A stretch of DNA of 64,000 nt from Bradyrhizobium sp. in8p8 (GCF_000426845.1 NZ_AUGD01000013.1:62001-126000); one strand, 5' to 3'. Positions 1 through 9,476 are shown, numbered from the stretch's first letter. Numbers and translations: made by a program. Notes: a model not told the origin generated them from the sequence alone.

Positions 1-650
1 CCTTCATCGGCACATCCAACGTGCTGCTCGCGATGGACAACGATCTCGAAGCCATCGGCACCAACGCGCATGAGCTGCCGATGGTCGCGGCCGCGCTCGC
101 CAGGGACGACGAGGAACTGCGCTGGGCGCCCTACCGCATCCTCGACCAGTGGCGCCAGACCTATGGCGGCAATCTCCTGATCGCACTGCCCGACGCCTTC
201 GGCACCAAAGCCTTCCTGCGCGATGCGCCGGAATGGGTTGCCGACTGGACCGGCTTCCGTCCCGACAGCGCGCCGCCGATCCAGGCAGGCGAAGAGATCA
301 TCGCCTGGTGGCAGAGGAAGGGCCGCAACCCCAAGGACAAGCTGCTGGTCTTTTCCGACGCGATGGACGTCGGCTCGATCGAGGAGACCTATCACCACTT
401 CGCCGGCCGCGTGCGGCTCTCCTTCGGCTGGGGCACCAACCTCACCAACGACTTCGTCGGCTGCACGCCGGACGGCTCGTTCAACCTCGATCCGATCTCG
501 CTGGTCTGCAAGGTCTCGTCGGTCGATGGCCATCCGGCCGTCAAGCTCTCCGACAATCCGGAGAAGGCGACCGGCCTTCCATCGGAGATCGAGCGTTACC
601 TGCGCGTGTTCGGCGACGCGGGTCGCGTGCGCAAGCCGGTGCTGGTGTAG
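1..650 (+). CDS. pncB: Nicotinate phosphoribosyltransferase, C-terminal part (5' end outside window)
   Basis: This is the last 215 codons of a gene that begins before the window; the reading frame is open from base 3. The product joins nicotinate to PRPP to form nicotinate mononucleotide in the NAD salvage (Preiss-Handler) pathway in the cytoplasm. Family hallmarks seen are FIGTSNVLLA at the start, SDAMDVGSIEETY, and FGWGTNLTNDF, the phosphate-binding stretch of the bacterial PncB branch. The end PISLVCKVSSVDGHPAVKLSDNP also fits PncB. No close downstream partner is seen; the next gene starts about 240 bp later and that gap holds nothing I recognise. Confidence 0.93.
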   Translation, partial: FIGTSNVLLAMDNDLEAIGTNAHELPMVAAALARDDEELRWAPYRILDQWRQTYGGNLLIALPDAFGTKAFLRDAPEWVADWTGFRPDSAPPIQAGEEIIAWWQRKGRNPKDKLLVFSDAMDVGSIEETYHHFAGRVRLSFGWGTNLTNDFVGCTPDGSFNLDPISLVCKVSSVDGHPAVKLSDNPEKATGLPSEIERYLRVFGDAGRVRKPVLV

Positions 651-891
651 CACCCCACCAATTCTCTCGATCGAGGCAGCCGCGCACAGGGGATGCGCGG
701 TATCGGATCGTCACCCCCAGCAGTCCCAGTTCACCCGCATTTGAAGCGATTTGCTTGCGCCTGCTTCACGACGGCTTCACCCTCTGACGGAGTCTTCCGC
801 ACCTTTCAGATCGAGTTAAGCAACCATCCCGTCTACTTCGTGTTGCAGGCGCAACGCTTCGCTGCGATCGTTGATCGGCTTGGGGAATAAG

Positions 892-2196
892 GTGTTTCGC
901 AGAACAGCGACGTCAGCGGAGCGACACAGCTTCCTTCACGTCATCAAGCTCGTCTCGCCTTTCGTGATGGTCGTCGTGCTCCAGGCGGCGATCGCGGGAT
1001 TCAGTCTCGAGGTGATGTCGTCGGTCCGCGCCTATGTGGCGGGCGAAGCGCTATGGTCGCGTTCGCAAAAGAACGCCGTCTATTTCCTCAACCGCTATCT
1101 GCACTCGGGCGAGGCCAGCCTGTTCGCGCAGTATCGAGCCTCGCTTGCCGTTCCCATCGGCGACGAGTTCGCGCGCTGGGCGCTCGAGCGCGATCCCGTC
1201 GACGTCGAGACCGCCCGCATCGGCTTCCTGCAGGGCGGCAACCATCCCGATGACGTACCAGGACTGATCAGGCTGTTTCGCTACTTCAACCGTGTCAGCT
1301 TCCTCCAGGAAGCGATCAGCGAATGGGCCGCCACTGATCCCATGCTGCTGGAGCTCAGCGTGTTCGGCGAGCTCATCCGGTCCGAACTGGAAAACGGCCC
1401 CATTGCAGACGATCGCCTGCAGTTTCTTGCGTCGCGGCTCTCGGAGCTCAACAGCCAATTCACGGTGCATGCAAAGCGGTTCTCCACCGTCCTCGGCGAG
1501 GGCTCCCGCGCGATCAAGTTGACGCTGACCTGCATCAACCTCCTGACCGCAGCGACGCTGATCCTGCTTCTGATCTGGCATACGCGGCGTTTGGTGCTGC
1601 AACGGCAGGCGTTCGAACACGCCTTGCATGCCGAGAAAGAGCGCCTGGCTTGGCAGGCGTCGCACGATGGGCTGACCGGCCTGTTCAACCGCCGCGCCTT
1701 CGAGGCCCGCCTGCAAAGCGAGCTGGACGATGCCGCGGCGGGTGCGTTCGGCCTCATCCTGCTCGACCTCGACCAGTTCAAGAGTGTCAACGACAACTGT
1801 GGCCACCTTGCCGGCGACCGCCTGCTCTGCGAGGTCTCGCGCCTCCTGCAGCAGGACCGGCATGCACATGATCTTGTGGCTAGGCTCGGCGGTGACGAAT
1901 TCTGCCTGATCCTGCCGCGCTGCCCGCCCTACGAGGCTGTCGATATCGCCGAGCGTCTGCGCAGATCGCTCGAGATGTTCAATTTCGCCTGGGGCGACCG
2001 CTGCTTTTCCGTGACCGCCAGCATCGGCGTCGCCTGCATCACCGACCGCAACACCACGCTCGAAGATGCGATGCGGCGCGCGGATGCCGCCTGCTACCGC
2101 GCCAAGGAAAAGGGACGCAACAGCGTTCAGGTCGAGGGCGGGAGACCTGATGTGGTCGTTGTTGCGGCACGGCTCCGCGAGCCGGCGCGCGCTTAA
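892..2196 (+). CDS. Membrane-anchored diguanylate cyclase (GGDEF)
   Basis: The product should make cyclic di-GMP from two GTP at the inner membrane. Helix 1 lies at about residues 16-38 and helix 2 at about 209-230, enclosing a periplasmic sensor segment of about 170 residues with no recognised domain. A GGDEF domain follows with the intact motif GGDEF at residues 333-337, preceded by DGLTGLFNRRAF. The usual inhibitory RxxD site before GGDEF reads HAHD, so product inhibition may be weak or absent. I chose GTG at 892 because GGGG lies six bases upstream; an in-frame TTG at 871 is the alternative. There is no EAL domain. Confidence 0.88.
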   Translation: MFRRTATSAERHSFLHVIKLVSPFVMVVVLQAAIAGFSLEVMSSVRAYVAGEALWSRSQKNAVYFLNRYLHSGEASLFAQYRASLAVPIGDEFARWALERDPVDVETARIGFLQGGNHPDDVPGLIRLFRYFNRVSFLQEAISEWAATDPMLLELSVFGELIRSELENGPIADDRLQFLASRLSELNSQFTVHAKRFSTVLGEGSRAIKLTLTCINLLTAATLILLLIWHTRRLVLQRQAFEHALHAEKERLAWQASHDGLTGLFNRRAFEARLQSELDDAAAGAFGLILLDLDQFKSVNDNCGHLAGDRLLCEVSRLLQQDRHAHDLVARLGGDEFCLILPRCPPYEAVDIAERLRRSLEMFNFAWGDRCFSVTASIGVACITDRNTTLEDAMRRADAACYRAKEKGRNSVQVEGGRPDVVVVAARLREPARA

Positions 2197-2207
2197 GCAG
2201 CTCGTTG

Positions 2208-2828
2208 TCAGCTCCGGGGCAGAATCCCGAGGCCCGTGAGATGAGTGTCGACAAACTGTTCGATCTGCTGGCGCAGCATCTGCGGCGGCACGGCCACCAT
2301 GCGCTCCTCGAGGCCGAGCGAGATGATGCCATGCACGGCGGAAAACAGCGTGCGCGACAGCAACGCGATCTTCACGTCATCGGCATCCGGCAATAGCCGC
2401 ACCAGGGGTGGATGCATCAACGCGAAGGCATCCATCACCATCTGAAGAATATCGTCCGGGTAGGGACGGTCGTCCTCCATCCGATGCTCGAACAGCGAGC
2501 GCAGCAGATTGGCGTGCTCGGCAAAGAAATCGAGATAGGTCGCGGCCAAGCCATAGAGCTGGCGAACGGGATCTTCGGCAGGAACGCCCCGGAGCTGCGC
2601 CGTGAGCGCCTGAACCGTCTCCCGATTGACGGTCAGGATAACCCCATCGAAGTCTCCGAACTCGTTATAGACGCTGCCGACCGAGCAGCCGGCGGCCTCC
2701 GCGACGTCCCGAACCTTCAATGATCTCAGTCCCTTAGCTGAGATGATGCCACGGGCGATCTCCACGATTTGGAGCCGCCGCCGAATTTTTTTCTTATCGC
2801 GGAGCGATTCGTCTTGAACATTGTTCAT
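2208..2828 (-). CDS. TetR/AcrR family transcriptional regulator
   Basis: A 206-residue DNA-binding repressor. The N-terminal helix-turn-helix is clear at about residues 34-65 (KVRDVAEAAGCSVGSVYNEF), followed by an all-helical ligand domain without an assigned ligand. The frame stays open far upstream, but the start MNNVQDESLRDKK at 2828 fits the family length. That start codon lies inside a perfect palindrome TGAACA-T-TGTTCA, repeated 30 bp upstream, which suggests strong autorepression. A small gene is divergent at 2880 and the acyltransferase-synthetase gene follows it at 3490; one or both are likely targets. The end nearly abuts the diguanylate cyclase gene (convergent, 11 bp apart). Confidence 0.9.
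   Translation of the reverse strand: MNNVQDESLRDKKKIRRRLQIVEIARGIISAKGLRSLKVRDVAEAAGCSVGSVYNEFGDFDGVILTVNRETVQALTAQLRGVPAEDPVRQLYGLAATYLDFFAEHANLLRSLFEHRMEDDRPYPDDILQMVMDAFALMHPPLVRLLPDADDVKIALLSRTLFSAVHGIISLGLEERMVAVPPQMLRQQIEQFVDTHLTGLGILPRS
2815..2827. promoter_or_regulatory. Putative TetR operator 1, overlapping the tetR start codon
   Basis: Perfect 6-bp inverted repeat TGAACA-T-TGTTCA. It covers the first codons of the TetR gene, so binding there would block its own transcription. An identical 13-mer lies at 2845-2857, with centres 30 bp apart, about three helical turns. That it is a TetR site is inferred from position and symmetry. Confidence 0.65.
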
Positions 2829-2844
2829 TCTCGAGCTACTCACG

Positions 2845-2857
2845 TGAACATTGTTCA
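2845..2857. promoter_or_regulatory. Putative TetR operator 2
   Basis: Second exact copy of TGAACA-T-TGTTCA, in the 51-bp gap between the divergent TetR gene and the small gene at 2880. It sits 10 bp before the ribosome-binding site of the latter, so occupation would be expected to silence that gene as well. Confidence 0.65.
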
Positions 2858-2879
2858 AATTAACCTGGAGACCTGCAAA

Positions 2880-3146
2880 ATGCAAACCCTCGCTGTTGAT
2901 ATCGCCGTCACCTTCGTCGACGACGCCAAGGCTCTCGTCACCGGTCTGTGCCGCGCCGCCCTCAACGCCGCGACGGCGCCCATCAACCGCGTCGCCAATA
3001 CCTGCGACGTTGCCGGCGTCCTCGAGCAGCGTCGGGCGACCTTCCGGATGTGGCGGGCGAGCCGCGCCCGAGCCCGCCGAGAGCGGCGCCGGTTTAGCCT
3101 GCTCGGTCGCTTCTCGCCCTTCCGCCGCCTTGCCCATCTGACCTGA
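2880..3146 (+). CDS. Small protein of unknown function, divergent from TetR
   Basis: An 88-residue product that I do not recognise. I believe it is real because nearly every codon ends in G or C across the whole frame, there is a GGAG ribosome-binding site nine bases before ATG 2880, and it sits just past the twin operator. The first 50 residues are mixed (MQTLAVDIAVTFVDDAKALV). The last 35 are very rich in arginine, with aromatic residues (TFRMWRASRARARRERRRF), suggesting binding to nucleic acid, phospholipid or another acidic partner. No signal peptide or membrane helix is seen. It may be co-regulated with the phospholipid acyltransferase gene 343 bp downstream. Confidence 0.65.
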   Translation: MQTLAVDIAVTFVDDAKALVTGLCRAALNAATAPINRVANTCDVAGVLEQRRATFRMWRASRARARRERRRFSLLGRFSPFRRLAHLT

Positions 3147-3489
3147 GGCGCGCAGCCGGGACATTCCGATCTGCTCGAATGCGCAGCCCCGGTGCAAGGG
3201 GGCACTCACCACGTCCCGACGGTCGCGGCGGATCGGGCGGACTTCACCGGACGCGGTTCAGCTTTCTCATCGCGGCACGATATCCCGATCATGCGGTCTT
3301 CTGCAGCCGCGACAGCACATAATTGCGAACCTAACGAGACCACTTGTCGACCAACAGGATCGGAGGACGAGGAACAGACCAGGCCGGCGACATTCGTGTC
3401 CGGCAAAGGTTGATCCGGTCCGCTTCCGGTCGTGACGCCTCCCGACGATTGAACAACCTCAAGCCGCCTTTCCAAGAACAGGACTAGTC
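3147..3489. other. Intergenic stretch without a recognised gene
   Basis: 343 bp between the small gene and the acyltransferase gene. I see no conserved reading frame, RNA or strong hairpin. One half of the TetR palindrome (TGAACA) occurs near 3449. A modest AGGA lies before the start at 3490. The acyltransferase gene may have its own promoter here. Confidence 0.4.
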
Positions 3490-6400
3490 ATGATCAGGGA
3501 ATTGATGTCGTCACGCCGTTTCGCGCCGCTGTTCTGGGCGCAATTCTTTTCGGCGCTCAATGACAATGTGCTCAAGAACGCGCTCGTCATCATCCTGCTT
3601 TACAGCGCGGCGACGAGCCACGGCGATGCGCTGGTGACGGTCGCAGGCGCCGTCTTCATTTTCCCCTATTTCATCCTGTCCGGGCTCGGCGGCCAGCTTG
3701 CCGACAAATACGTCAAATCCGTCGTCGCAAGGCGGTTGAAATTCGTCGAGATCTTCGCCGCGTGCTTTGCCGCTGCCGGCTTCTTCCTGCATTCGGTGCC
3801 GCTGCTGTTCGCAGCGCTCGCGCTGTTCGGCACTATCGCCGCCCTGTTCGGGCCGGTGAAATATGCCATGCTGCCGGACCAGCTCGAGCTCGGCGAGCTC
3901 GCGACTGGCAACGCGCTGGTCGAAGGCGCGACCTTCATGGCCATCCTGCTCGGCACCGTCGCCGGCGGCCAGTTCGTGGCCGGCTCCGCACATATGGGCT
4001 GGGTCGCCTCCGCCGTGGTCGCGCTGGCGCTGCTGTCATGGGCGTTTGCCGCCCGCATTCCCCAGACGACGCCCTCCGCGCCCGATCTCCCCGTCGATGC
4101 CAATCCATGGACCTCGACGATGAGCCTGCTCAGGACGCTCTACGCCGACCATCGCCTGTGGGACGGCACCGTGATCGTCTCCTGGTTCTGGCTGGTCGGT
4201 GCGATCGTGCTGTCGCTGCTGCCGGCGCTGGTCAAGGACGTCGTCGGTGGCACCGAGGGCGTGGTGACGCTGTGCCTTGCCATCTTCGCGATCGGCATCG
4301 CGATCGGCTCGCTGTTTGCCGCAAGCCTGAGCCACGTACGTCCCAATCTCGCGCTGGTGCCGATCGGCGCCATCATCATGGGATTTGCGGGGCTCGATCT
4401 CGCCTGGGCCATCGGTGTCGCTGCCAAGGGGCACGAGATCACTGCGCTCGGCTTTGCGACCTCGTTCGGCGGCCTGCGTATGCTGGTCGACTTCGTTGCC
4501 TTCGCATTCGGCGGCGGCCTCTTCGTTGTGCCGTCCTTTGCCGCAGTCCAGGCCTGGTCGCAACCTTCCGAACGCGCCCGCATCATCGCCGCCGGCAACG
4601 TGCTGCAGGCCGCCTTCATGGTGGTCGGCTCGCTGTTCGTCGCGCTGTTGCAGGCGGCCGGGCTCCATGTCGGCTGGATCTTTCTCGGCCTCGGCGTCGC
4701 CAGCTTCGGCGCGGTGTGGTTCGTGCTCACGAAGTGGGGCAAGGAAGGCGTGCGCGATGCCGGCGGGCTTCTGTTCCGCGCCCTGTTCCGTACGGAGGTG
4801 CGCGGACTAGAAAACCTGCCGCCTCCGGGCACGCGCATGCTGATCGCGCCGAACCATGTCAGCCTGATCGACGGCCCGCTGCTGCATGCCGTGCTGCCGA
4901 TCGACGCGAGCTTCGCGGTCGATACTGGTATCGCCAAAGCCTGGTGGGCCAAGCCGTTCCTACGCGCGGTCAGGCACTACACCATGGATCCGAGCAAGCC
5001 GCTGGCCGCGCGCGACCTGATCAAGCTCGTCGCCGCGGGCGAGCCAGTCGTCATCTTCCCGGAAGGACGCATCACCGTCTCGGGATCGTTGATGAAGGTG
5101 TATGACGGCACCGCGATGATCGCAGACAAGGCCGATGCCGTGGTTGTGCCGGTCCGCATCGAAGGCGCGCAACGCTCTTATCTCAGCTATCTCAACAGCA
5201 GCCAGATCAAGCGGTCCTGGTTTCCGCGTGTGACCGTCACCATCCTGCCGCCGGTCAAGCTCCCGGTCGATGAAACGCTGAAGGGCAAGGCACGCCGCAA
5301 TGCCGCCGGCGCCGCACTGCAGGACGTCATGATCGATGCCCTCGTGAAGAACGCCATGCTCGATCACACGCTGTTCGAAGCGCTCGGACATGCCCATCGC
5401 GACCGCGACACCGGCAAGGTCATCATCGAGGACGCGCTCGGCGCCAGGCTAACCTATCGCAAGCTGATTCTCGGCGCGCAGGTCCTGAGCCGCAAGCTCG
5501 AGAGCGGCACCGCCGTCGGCGAGAATGTCGGCGTGCTGCTGCCGAACTCGGCGGGCGTTGCCGTGGTGTTCATGGCGCTGCAGAACGTCGGCCGTGTGCC
5601 GGCGATGCTCAACTTCTCCGCCGGCCCGGTCAACGTGCTCGCCGCCATGAAGGCCGCGCAGGTCAGGACCGTGCTGACCTCGAAGGCCTTCATCGAGAAG
5701 GGCAAGCTCGACAAGCTGATGACCGCGATCTCCGCGGAGGCGCGCGTGGTCTATCTCGAGGACGTCCGCGACACGATAGGCATCGCCGACAAGATCAAGG
5801 GCCTGCTCGCAGGCACGACGCCGCGTGTCGCCCGCCAGGCCAACGATCCCGCCGTCGTGCTGTTCACCTCGGGCTCCGAAGGCACGCCGAAGGGCGTGGT
5901 GCTGTCCCACCGCAACATCCTCGCCAATGCGGCGCAGGCGCTGGCGCGGGTCGACGCCAACGCCAACGACAAGGTGTTCAACGTGCTGCCGGTGTTCCAC
6001 TCGTTCGGGCTGACCGGGGGAATGATGATGCCGATGCTGGCGGGCATTCCGATCTACATGTACCCCTCGCCGCTGCACTACCGGATCGTACCCGAGTTGA
6101 TCTACCAGACCGGCGCGACCATCCTGTTCGGCACCGACACGTTCCTCACCGGCTACGCCCGCTCGGCGCACCCTTACGACTTCCGCACCTTGCGCCTCGT
6201 GATCGCCGGTGCCGAGGCAGTCAAGGATCGCACGCGCCAGGTGTTCATGGAGCGGTACGGCATTCGTATCCTCGAAGGCTATGGCGTCACCGAGACCGCG
6301 CCCGTTCTCGCCATGAACACGCCGATGGCCAACCGGCCCGGCACCGTCGGCCGCCTGTCGCCTCTGATGGAAAGCCGACTCGACCCGGTCCCCGGCATCG

Positions 6401-6894
6401 ATGACGGCGGACGCCTCTCGGTGCGCGGGCCGAATGTGATGCTCGGTTATCTCAGGGCCGAGAATCCCGGCGTGATCGAAGTACTTCCCGAAGGCTGGCA
6501 CGACACCGGCGACATCGTTTCGATCGACGCTGCCGGCTTCATCACCATCAAGGGCCGCGCCAAGCGTTTCGCCAAGATCGCGGGCGAAATGGTCTCCCTC
6601 TCCGCGGTCGAGAGCATCGCAGCAACCCTGTGGCCGCACGCCGCTACGGTTGCCGTGTCGATCCCCGACGCACGCAAGGGAGAGCGCATCGTGCTGCTGA
6701 CGACGGAAAAAAACGCCGAGCGCAGCGCGATGCTGGCTCAGGCCAAGACGATCGGCGCATCCGAGCTCACCGTGCCTGCGACAATCATGGTGGTCGACAA
6801 GGTGCCGTTGCTCGGCACCGGCAAGACCGACTATGTCACGGCCATGACGATGGCCCGTGAGCAGGCGTCCGCGCCGGACCGGGAGGTGGCGTAG
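3490..6894 (+). CDS. LplT-PlsC-Aas fusion: lysophospholipid transporter / acyltransferase / acyl-ACP synthetase
   Basis: A 1134-residue three-part inner-membrane protein for lysophospholipid recycling: flip the lysolipid inward, activate a fatty acid on ACP, and re-acylate the lysolipid. Residues 1 to about 420 are a major-facilitator domain like LplT (starts FAPLFWAQFFSALNDNVLKNAL). A PlsC acyltransferase domain follows, with NHVSLIDGPLL at about 455 (the HxxxxD motif) and FPEGRITVSG. From about 640 to the end is an AMP-forming synthetase with TSGSEGTPKGVVLSHRN at about 792 and GYGVTETAP. In E. coli these are separate LplT and Aas proteins; full fusions of about 1140 residues are known in rhizobia. 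TetR control is inferred only from proximity. Confidence 0.93.
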   Translation: MIRELMSSRRFAPLFWAQFFSALNDNVLKNALVIILLYSAATSHGDALVTVAGAVFIFPYFILSGLGGQLADKYVKSVVARRLKFVEIFAACFAAAGFFLHSVPLLFAALALFGTIAALFGPVKYAMLPDQLELGELATGNALVEGATFMAILLGTVAGGQFVAGSAHMGWVASAVVALALLSWAFAARIPQTTPSAPDLPVDANPWTSTMSLLRTLYADHRLWDGTVIVSWFWLVGAIVLSLLPALVKDVVGGTEGVVTLCLAIFAIGIAIGSLFAASLSHVRPNLALVPIGAIIMGFAGLDLAWAIGVAAKGHEITALGFATSFGGLRMLVDFVAFAFGGGLFVVPSFAAVQAWSQPSERARIIAAGNVLQAAFMVVGSLFVALLQAAGLHVGWIFLGLGVASFGAVWFVLTKWGKEGVRDAGGLLFRALFRTEVRGLENLPPPGTRMLIAPNHVSLIDGPLLHAVLPIDASFAVDTGIAKAWWAKPFLRAVRHYTMDPSKPLAARDLIKLVAAGEPVVIFPEGRITVSGSLMKVYDGTAMIADKADAVVVPVRIEGAQRSYLSYLNSSQIKRSWFPRVTVTILPPVKLPVDETLKGKARRNAAGAALQDVMIDALVKNAMLDHTLFEALGHAHRDRDTGKVIIEDALGARLTYRKLILGAQVLSRKLESGTAVGENVGVLLPNSAGVAVVFMALQNVGRVPAMLNFSAGPVNVLAAMKAAQVRTVLTSKAFIEKGKLDKLMTAISAEARVVYLEDVRDTIGIADKIKGLLAGTTPRVARQANDPAVVLFTSGSEGTPKGVVLSHRNILANAAQALARVDANANDKVFNVLPVFHSFGLTGGMMMPMLAGIPIYMYPSPLHYRIVPELIYQTGATILFGTDTFLTGYARSAHPYDFRTLRLVIAGAEAVKDRTRQVFMERYGIRILEGYGVTETAPVLAMNTPMANRPGTVGRLSPLMESRLDPVPGIDDGGRLSVRGPNVMLGYLRAENPGVIEVLPEGWHDTGDIVSIDAAGFITIKGRAKRFAKIAGEMVSLSAVESIAATLWPHAATVAVSIPDARKGERIVLLTTEKNAERSAMLAQAKTIGASELTVPATIMVVDKVPLLGTGKTDYVTAMTMAREQASAPDREVA

Positions 6895-6915
6895 GGCCGG
6901 CAACCGGTTCGTCGG

Positions 6916-8016
6916 TCACGCCGCGGTCCGCCGCTCCTGCGCGTAGCGCACCAGTGCGGCGAAGCGGTAGATGCCGTGCACGAACTTGCCGTAGGGCATG
7001 GTGATGAACAATGCGAACACGGCGCCGAGATGCAGCGCGAGCAACGGCCCCATTGCGCCTGTCTCGCGCAGGACGAGCAGCAGCATTCCGGTGACGCCGG
7101 TCAGGAACAGCATGGCAATGAAGCCGACATCCATGCCGTAGCGGGTCTCATCGAGCAGCGCGGGATCGCGCCCCATCTTGGCCATGAACAGACCGATCGG
7201 CCCGACGATGAGGCCGATGCCGCCCAGCGTGCCCAGCACCACGGGCAGGTCCCACCACGGATACGGCGCCTCGCGGCCGAGCAGATAGTGATACAGCGTC
7301 GCCACCGACGTCGCGGCGAAGCACAGCAGGAAGCCGTAGAAGGTCAGATGGTGATAGCGTTTGCGCCGGTCAGTGGGCTTGTCGTCCTCGTTGTAGCAAC
7401 CGACACCGCCGCCATGGAGATAGCGCAGCTCGCCGGCATCGCGGATCGCCTGGAAGATCGAGCCCCCGTCGGCGCGGCCGTCAATGGGCGGGCCGATGTC
7501 ACGCCAGAAGGCGCGCACGCTCATAAAAAGCGCAAAAACGGCATAGAGAAAGGCAGCACCGAACAATCCGGCCATCATATTGTGCGGCATCAACTTGTAG
7601 AAGGCGCCAGGGCCGGTGTGCACACCAAACAGAACGCTCCGGTCATTCAAGGCGGCGAAGCCGAGGATGAAGGCCGCCATGCTGAGCGCTGCGACAATGC
7701 TGATGACGAGGCCGTTGCGCGCGAACGCGCCGGAGAGCGCCTGAGGCCAGGCATAGGCCGCGTAGGATTCCGCGCGCGCGACAGCCAGCGTCTTTGGGAC
7801 ATTGACGTTGAACTCGTGCGGCGGCGAGAACTGGCAGTCGACGTAGCAGGCGCCGCAGGCATGGCAGAGATTGGCAAGGTAGTTGAGGTCGCCGTCAGAG
7901 AAGGCGCGGCGCATTTCCATCGCCGGAAATACCGCGCACAGGCCCTCGCAATAGCGGCAGGAATTGCAGACCGTCATCAGACGGTCGGCTTCGTCCAAGA
8001 TCCTAGTTCCGTGCAT
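6916..8016 (-). CDS. tcuB: Tricarballylate utilization protein TcuB (Fe-S/membrane electron carrier)
   Basis: A 366-residue membrane protein that in Salmonella reoxidises the FADH2 of TcuA and passes electrons to the quinone pool. Two four-cysteine clusters are visible near the N-terminus (CNSCRYCEGLC and CHACGACYVDC, residues about 17-60), followed by about six hydrophobic helices. The start overlaps the end of tcuA by 14 bp, so the two are translationally coupled. It converges on the acyltransferase gene 21 bp away. The CobZ fusion of some alphaproteobacteria joins the same two parts; here they are separate. Confidence 0.9.
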   Translation of the reverse strand: MHGTRILDEADRLMTVCNSCRYCEGLCAVFPAMEMRRAFSDGDLNYLANLCHACGACYVDCQFSPPHEFNVNVPKTLAVARAESYAAYAWPQALSGAFARNGLVISIVAALSMAAFILGFAALNDRSVLFGVHTGPGAFYKLMPHNMMAGLFGAAFLYAVFALFMSVRAFWRDIGPPIDGRADGGSIFQAIRDAGELRYLHGGGVGCYNEDDKPTDRRKRYHHLTFYGFLLCFAATSVATLYHYLLGREAPYPWWDLPVVLGTLGGIGLIVGPIGLFMAKMGRDPALLDETRYGMDVGFIAMLFLTGVTGMLLLVLRETGAMGPLLALHLGAVFALFITMPYGKFVHGIYRFAALVRYAQERRTAA

Positions 8017-9394
8017 GTTTTGCCGCTTCCCGTCCCGCGATCCGCCCGAACACGCTGCCGATGGTCATGCCCATTCCGGCCGCATAGCCCTTGCCCAGCA
8101 CGTTGCCGGCCATGATCTCGCCGGCCGCGAACATGTTGGCGGACGGCTTGCCGTCCTTCATCAGCATCCGCGCCTCCTTGTTCACGCGCGTCCCGAGATA
8201 GGTGAAGGTGATGCCCGGCCTTACCGGATAGGCGAGATAGGGCGCTGTCTCGATTTTGCGCGCCCAGTGTGTCTTGGGTGGCGTGATGCCCTCGGTCACG
8301 CAGTCATCCAGAATCGTGTGGTCGAACGTGCCGGGCCGCACTGCGGCGTTGAACTCGGTGATGGTCTTTTCCAGCGCGGCCGGATCGAGTTCGAGCTTGC
8401 CCGCCAGTTCGGCGACCGTCTGCCCGGCGATCGGTGGAAACAACGTCGGCATGAAGCTGGTGACGACCGTGGAGTCGAAGATGATATAGGCGATCTGGTC
8501 GGGCTGCGCCGCAACCAGCCGGCCCCAGATCGCATAGCGCTTCGGCCAGATGTCCTCGCCCTCGTCGTAGAAGCGCTGCGCGTGCTTGTTGACGACGATG
8601 CCGAACACGACCGAGTCGTGGCGCGTGATGATGCCGCCGTCGAATTTCGGCGCGCGGGCGTCGATCGCGACCGCGTGGCACTGGGTGGGATCGCCGACCT
8701 CCTGCACGCCCTTGTCGAGCAGAATCTTCAGGATCGACCCGCGATTATAGGGCGTGCCGCGAATGAGGAAGTTGTCGGCGGCCTCGCCCCAATATTGCTT
8801 GAGCCATTCGATGTTGGCTTCGAAGCCGCCGGCGGCGGCAACCAGCGAGGTGGCGCGGATCTCGGTCTGCCCGTTGATCGGCCGCTTGAGGCGCGCCGCG
8901 AGGAACATGCCGTCCTCGATCTCGAGGTCGGTGACCTCGGCGTCGTATGCGACGTCGACGCCGAGCCGCTCGGCCGTGAGATAGAGCGCATTCAGCATCG
9001 CGCGGCCACCGCCGAGAAAGAAGGAGTTGGTGCGGCCGAGGCTCAGCGTGCCGCCCAGCGAGGGCTGCCAGCGCACGCCCTGCTCCACGATCCAGTTCAG
9101 GATGTCCTTGGATTCGCGGATCATGTGGCGCGCCAGCATCTCGTCGGTCTGCCCGCCCGTGACGCGCAGCAGGTCCTCCCAGAACTCCTCTTCGGTATAG
9201 GGGCCGGTCAGGATTTCGGTCGCGGCATCATGGGCGCAGCGCATGTTGCGGGTGTGGCGGGTGTTGCCGCCGCGATAGAACTTCGGCGCGCCTTCCAGCA
9301 CGAGCACCGAGGCGCCGCCGCGCCTGGCGCTGATCGCCGCGCACAGCGCCGCATTGCCGCCGCCGATCACCAGCACGTCGTATTTGCTGCCCAT
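8003..9394 (-). CDS. tcuA: FAD-dependent tricarballylate dehydrogenase TcuA
   Basis: A 463-residue flavoprotein of the fumarate reductase/succinate dehydrogenase flavoprotein family, expected to oxidise tricarballylate to cis-aconitate. The N-terminus MGSKYDVLVIGGGNAALCAA is a classic dinucleotide-binding fold, and the C-terminal part has AGEIMAGNVLGKGYAAGMGM. Length matches Salmonella TcuA (467). I chose ATG 9394 because it puts the Rossmann strand at the N-terminus; the frame is open further upstream. It is the first gene of tcuAB and is divergent from a GntR regulator at 9537. No TcuC transporter is nearby. Confidence 0.9.
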   Translation of the reverse strand: MGSKYDVLVIGGGNAALCAAISARRGGASVLVLEGAPKFYRGGNTRHTRNMRCAHDAATEILTGPYTEEEFWEDLLRVTGGQTDEMLARHMIRESKDILNWIVEQGVRWQPSLGGTLSLGRTNSFFLGGGRAMLNALYLTAERLGVDVAYDAEVTDLEIEDGMFLAARLKRPINGQTEIRATSLVAAAGGFEANIEWLKQYWGEAADNFLIRGTPYNRGSILKILLDKGVQEVGDPTQCHAVAIDARAPKFDGGIITRHDSVVFGIVVNKHAQRFYDEGEDIWPKRYAIWGRLVAAQPDQIAYIIFDSTVVTSFMPTLFPPIAGQTVAELAGKLELDPAALEKTITEFNAAVRPGTFDHTILDDCVTEGITPPKTHWARKIETAPYLAYPVRPGITFTYLGTRVNKEARMLMKDGKPSANMFAAGEIMAGNVLGKGYAAGMGMTIGSVFGRIAGREAAKHARN

Positions 9395-9464
9395 ACCGTC
9401 TGCCCGATGCGACGCAGTTGGAGACATTCTACCCGCAGGCGGCCTGGACCCGCCATTGCGCACG

Positions 9465-9476
9465 TTTGTATACAAA
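9465..9476. promoter_or_regulatory. Putative GntR/FCD operator TTTGTATACAAA
   Basis: A perfect 12-bp palindrome in the 142-bp gap between tcuA and the divergent GntR gene. The core TTGTATACAA has the T-GT...AC-A layout typical of FadR/FCD-type GntR sites. It is well placed to control tcuAB and the regulator itself. Confidence 0.6.

Noticed and set aside
3666..6903. Long minus-strand open frames opposite the acyltransferase gene
   Set aside because: Shadow frames caused by high GC; the plus-strand product has full domain content.
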